From NCBI GenBank assembly GCA_030441535.1, contig JAUJFZ010000008.1:1-64000 (forward strand): a stretch of DNA of 64,000 bases, in the 5' to 3' direction. Below the pieces are notes generated by a model. That model ran no database searches, was not told the DNA's origin, and worked only from the letters and a program-made list of their open reading frames with translations. A program made the position numbers and the translations under genes. This DNA comes from Betaproteobacteria bacterium LSUCC0117. GTDB lineage: Bacteria; Pseudomonadota; Gammaproteobacteria; Burkholderiales; Burkholderiaceae_C. Below, in pieces: positions 60,977-64,000 of this stretch. How positions within the stretch are numbered: the first letter of the stretch is position 1; each line of letters begins with the position of its first letter.

Positions 60977-61647
60977 GGGTTATCCACCGCATCTAGGCTA
61001 GCTGAGAAAATGTCAAAGGCCTGGCGCTCAATCGCGAAGAACGCGCGCGCAAAACCCGCAACCGCTACGTAAACTTTAGCCCGAGGCTGATCTTGTAACG
61101 CATCAAAAAACGCCTCGACCCAAGACTGAAAGTAGGCGGAGAAAAACTGCTGTTGCTGAACCAGCGTATTGCCTTTCGCATCAGGCGCAGCAATCAGGTA
61201 GCGCATGATCTCGCAAAGGGTCGAGAAGTGGTCTTCAGTCTCGCCCAACTCGGGGTTACTCTCCAACCCTAGCTCGGCCAGATCGCGACGCAAATCCACC
61301 AAGATTCCATGGTTCATTGCCCCGCCCACATAGACCGATGCGTGCACCGCCACCAACGGCTTACCCACCGCAATGAAAAGATTTTGAAACTCTGCGGCCG
61401 CGTCGGCTGGCGCCGTTGAGGCCACGACTTGTATCAAGTTCCGCCACGCATTGGCGAGATCACTTTGATCACCCTCATCGATGGCTGGACTACCTGCCAA
61501 CCGGTTGAACAAGTCATCGGACGGCTCGCGGATGAACCATTCAGCCAACAGGCCGTAGGTGTCGGCGCGAGCCAAATCTTCTTCGCTGTAACCAGGGTCG
61601 GTTGCAACACTGGCGGGCACAAAACCCATCGGTTGTGCGGTCGTCAT
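60973..61647 (-). CDS. TorD/DmsD-family molybdoenzyme chaperone
   Basis: A 224-residue helical chaperone. TorD-family segments: ARADTYGLLAEWFIREPSDD, EFQNLFIAVGKPLVAVHASV and the long final helices. Such proteins hold the molybdoenzyme apo-form until cofactor is loaded and protect its Tat signal. Given its place between the polyferredoxin and mobA, the client is probably the formate dehydrogenase. It overlaps both neighbours by four bases. Confidence 0.87.
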   Translation of the reverse strand: MTTAQPMGFVPASVATDPGYSEEDLARADTYGLLAEWFIREPSDDLFNRLAGSPAIDEGDQSDLANAWRNLIQVVASTAPADAAAEFQNLFIAVGKPLVAVHASVYVGGAMNHGILVDLRRDLAELGLESNPELGETEDHFSTLCEIMRYLIAAPDAKGNTLVQQQQFFSAYFQSWVEAFFDALQDQPRAKVYVAVAGFARAFFAIERQAFDIFSASLDAVDNP

Positions 61648-63731
61648 TGGGCTTTCTCCATCATATCAATCACGCGGCAATCGCTACACATACTCAAGCG
61701 CTTTATGGCATCACCAGAGAATGCGGCATGCCCACCAACTCGCGCCAACATGGCCTTCATGACTGCCTCAGTGGCAAAGGGCTTGCTGCACCGTACACAT
61801 TGAAAAGGTTTGCTCTCATGCAATGTATGCTCGGTGCGCCGCTGTGCCAGGTCACTCAAGCGGGGCGCCAAACTCAGGGCATTCTCCGGGCAAGTCTCAA
61901 CGCACAAACCGCATTGCACGCAGTCTCGCTCCAACAAGCTGAGTAGCGGTTTATCACCGCCATCTTTTAACGCTGATTGAGGGCACGCACCCACACACGA
62001 CAGGCACAAGGTGCAGGCATCAGTGTTAATGTTAAGACCGCCCAACGGCGCACCTGCAGGCAAGACAGCAGGCAACGCCGCCACTTGGCGCGTGGCATCT
62101 GGTTGCGTGTGACTCATCAAGTGCGCCAGCGCCGCTTCCAATGCGTGTCGCTTGTCTTTTCCAACGGCAAAAGTAGCCCGCTCCATCACCCACGCAGGGC
62201 GCTTGGCGCACGCTTGTAAAGCGGCATCGAGGGACTCTGGGGTATCGGCTTCGATCAGCATCACGCGATCAGGCTCCCCGCCCAAGGCTTCTATAACCGC
62301 CTGAACCCAGTTAATTTGTTGCTGTAAAGCGGCACGGTAACTGGGGGCCTCCTCGCCACTCAGCAACAAGGCCACGCGAGAGGCACCGTAGGCCAACGCG
62401 GCCAGCCAAAGCTCTGGGCCTGCCGCGGCAATGTGATGCTGACCCAGGGGGATCACACGCGCCGGCAAGCCTTTAGCGCGCTTCGCCGCCGCCAACTGCC
62501 CCAACCGGTTGATCAACGCGGTACCGCCCACATTGGCGTCCTCCGAGTGAAGTAACAACTCGGGGGCTTTCATGCCCGCATCGACTGCGGTGTGGATGGC
62601 TGTACGCAATGTGCGCGATGCATGTTCTGCCGTCGGGTACGCGTAGCGCATCGCACCGCTGGGACACACCGTGCTACAGGCACCACAACCCATGCACAGG
62701 TTGGGATTGACCTCGACGCGTCCCTTGCCATTGACCAACAAGGAGCTGATGGCTTCCGTCGAACACACGTCGATGCAATTTGAACAACCGACCGTATTGT
62801 TACGACCGTGCGCGCACAGCGAGGCCTCGTAAGTGAAGTACCGCGGTTTTTCAAAGCTGCCAATCCACTCGTGCAAATCGGCGACAGCATCCATGCCATC
62901 CACCACGTCTGTGACGTGGCGGTAACCGGGCGGCTTATCGTGTGCGTTGACCAACGCAACATCGCCCATGTCAATGATGAGATCGGCCACATGATCGCGC
63001 TGCTCATTGGCGCGATCAAAACGAATCGCACCGAGCTGTTCACAAGCGACCTCGCAAGCCCCGCTCCGGTCACACAGGTTGATTTGCACTTGCAACAGGC
63101 TATTGATCGCGCCGGAGGGACAGGCTGCCGCACAGGCGTTACAGCGGGTACACAACTCTAAATCGATGGCATTGCTTTGTTGCCACTGCACGATATATTT
63201 GCCCAAGTGTCCCTTGATGTGGACGTCCGATCCACTTAACCAAGCAACACCCGGTGAGAGGGGTAGGTCCGCATCGGGTACCGTAATCAGGGCGCTAATT
63301 TCAAGGTCGCCGTACCGGCGCTGCGCACGCTGCGCGACCGGTACAACGCGCGATGCCGGGCCCACCAACAACAAACGGCCTTCGCTGGTGTAGGTGATCG
63401 ATGGCACGGGGTCGGCCGCCGGCAAATCAGCGACGGCTAACAGTGCACGCATTTTGGCGCCCGACTCGGCGCCCTCTGACGACCATCCCGCCGTCTCGCG
63501 CAAATTGACAAAGCGCAGCGGCGCATAAGCAGGCGGATCAGCATGGTCTGCGGCGCTGGTGAACAACGCTTCTTCCTGGGTGCAGGCCACCAACAAGGGC
63601 TCTTGCCCTTGTGCAGCCTGTAAAAACTGGCTCATTTCATGGCGACAAAGTGCCGTGTGTACCGTCGTACCGGGCGCAGCGGCTTGCGGCGCCATGGTGC
63701 GGTTGCATGAGCAAAGAAGCGTTCGGGTCAT
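61644..63731 (-). CDS. Multi-cluster 4Fe-4S protein of the formate dehydrogenase locus
   Basis: A 695-residue iron-sulfur protein. Cys-rich motifs in order: CTRCNACAAACPSG, CDRSGACEVAC, CSNCIDVC, CMGCGACSTVCPSG, CTLCLSCVGACPQS, CVQCGLCVETCPEN and a final CVRC with CSDC. This predicts several 4Fe-4S clusters and a C-terminal zinc-like or cluster site. No signal peptide, so it is cytosolic. The type occurs beside TorD, MobA and FdhD in many Burkholderiales, probably in electron transfer to or from the formate dehydrogenase. Exact role unproven. Confidence 0.85.
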   Translation of the reverse strand: MTRTLLCSCNRTMAPQAAAPGTTVHTALCRHEMSQFLQAAQGQEPLLVACTQEEALFTSAADHADPPAYAPLRFVNLRETAGWSSEGAESGAKMRALLAVADLPAADPVPSITYTSEGRLLLVGPASRVVPVAQRAQRRYGDLEISALITVPDADLPLSPGVAWLSGSDVHIKGHLGKYIVQWQQSNAIDLELCTRCNACAAACPSGAINSLLQVQINLCDRSGACEVACEQLGAIRFDRANEQRDHVADLIIDMGDVALVNAHDKPPGYRHVTDVVDGMDAVADLHEWIGSFEKPRYFTYEASLCAHGRNNTVGCSNCIDVCSTEAISSLLVNGKGRVEVNPNLCMGCGACSTVCPSGAMRYAYPTAEHASRTLRTAIHTAVDAGMKAPELLLHSEDANVGGTALINRLGQLAAAKRAKGLPARVIPLGQHHIAAAGPELWLAALAYGASRVALLLSGEEAPSYRAALQQQINWVQAVIEALGGEPDRVMLIEADTPESLDAALQACAKRPAWVMERATFAVGKDKRHALEAALAHLMSHTQPDATRQVAALPAVLPAGAPLGGLNINTDACTLCLSCVGACPQSALKDGGDKPLLSLLERDCVQCGLCVETCPENALSLAPRLSDLAQRRTEHTLHESKPFQCVRCSKPFATEAVMKAMLARVGGHAAFSGDAIKRLSMCSDCRVIDMMEKAQ

Positions 63732-64000
63732 AAATTAGTTTTAGGTTCTTCAGTATCAATGTTGGTGGCACTCGGGTCTGCTGGTGAGTCGGCGCTCGCT
63801 GCGTCGGTCGTTTGCTCAGCAGCTTCTTCCCCGGTGGTATCTTCTTCGGCGGCAGCCTCACCAACGGTGTCTTCTGTTGCCGGCCCTACTGCCGCTTGTT
63901 CTTCGGCAGCCTTCTTGGCGGCGGCGTCTCGGGCGTTCGCTTCAACTTTCCAAGGTGGATCTTCAAACAGATACAAGTCCTTGGATTGCTGCAACTGTCG
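63728..64000 (-). CDS. DUF3306-type protein, C-terminal part (cut by window edge)
   Basis: Ninety C-terminal residues are visible; the start lies beyond the right edge. The first visible part (RQLQQSKDLYLFEDPPW) matches the end of the DUF3306 domain found in formate dehydrogenase clusters. The remaining 70 residues are a low-complexity acidic tail of Ala, Glu, Thr and Asp. It overlaps the iron-sulfur protein by ATGA. Role unknown; the tail suggests an adaptor. Confidence 0.6.
   Translation of the reverse strand, partial: RQLQQSKDLYLFEDPPWKVEANARDAAAKKAAEEQAAVGPATEDTVGEAAAEEDTTGEEAAEQTTDAASADSPADPSATNIDTEEPKTNL

Noticed and set aside
1..64000. CRISPR arrays, rRNA genes, replication origin
   Set aside because: No regularly spaced repeats, rRNA sequence or clustered DnaA boxes were noticed on reading the window.

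Overview
This 64 kb window is a dense stretch of proteobacterial chromosome. The block pyrG-kdsA-eno-ftsB, the sox cluster, PuuD, and the formate dehydrogenase maturation genes all point to a betaproteobacterium of the order Burkholderiales that oxidises reduced sulfur and probably formate. I cannot fix the genus. Most neighbouring genes overlap by 4 bases (ATGA), so translation is tightly coupled, and many start sites below were chosen for that reason.

Layout. 1-4.7 kb is a decayed accessory region: small proteins resembling dimeric alpha/beta barrels, a broken IS3-type element, a fragment carrying an IHDSF motif, a tyrosine recombinase, a defective threonine tRNA and the tail of a LysR regulator. 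4.9-8.4 kb holds a 3-hydroxyisobutyrate dehydrogenase-like enzyme, a lipase-like hydrolase, a histidine-rich exported protein, another exported protein and a frameshifted carboxymuconolactone decarboxylase-family pseudogene. 8.4-17.8 kb carries a flavoprotein-SelD fusion convergent with a six-gene coupled operon: an ABC importer resembling YnjBCD, a YnjF-like CDP-alcohol phosphotransferase, a TVP38/TMEM64-flavoprotein disulfide reductase fusion and a DUF3047 protein. 17.9-25.2 kb is a complete thiosulfate oxidation operon, arsR-soxCD-YZAX-B, with terminators and a likely operator.

25.2-38.4 kb is mainly housekeeping: queuosine precursor transport (YhhQ), GluQRS, TrmB, AlaS, succinate-semialdehyde dehydrogenase, tRNA-Gly, an RfaH-like factor, a CorC-like protein, ApaH, RhlE and Dcd. 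38.4-48.8 kb looks like purine scavenging: a BMP-type nucleoside importer, glycerate 2-kinase, 8-oxoguanine deaminase-like amidohydrolase and the membrane urate hydroxylase PuuD, with YlqF and a small membrane protein between. 49-56.8 kb has two methyltransferases, CoaBC, PyrG, KdsA, enolase, FtsB and a NadR-like ATPase. 56.7-64 kb is a leftward cluster for maturing a molybdenum or tungsten formate dehydrogenase: DUF3306 protein (cut by the window edge), a polyferredoxin, TorD-type chaperone, MobA, FdhD, TupB, TupC and MoeA. The dehydrogenase itself is not in the window.

The most interesting unit is the SelD fusion next to the YnjBCD-like importer and the membrane-flavoprotein fusion. Together they could form an uptake and reduction route that feeds selenium to selenophosphate synthesis. 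That is inference from gene content and context.
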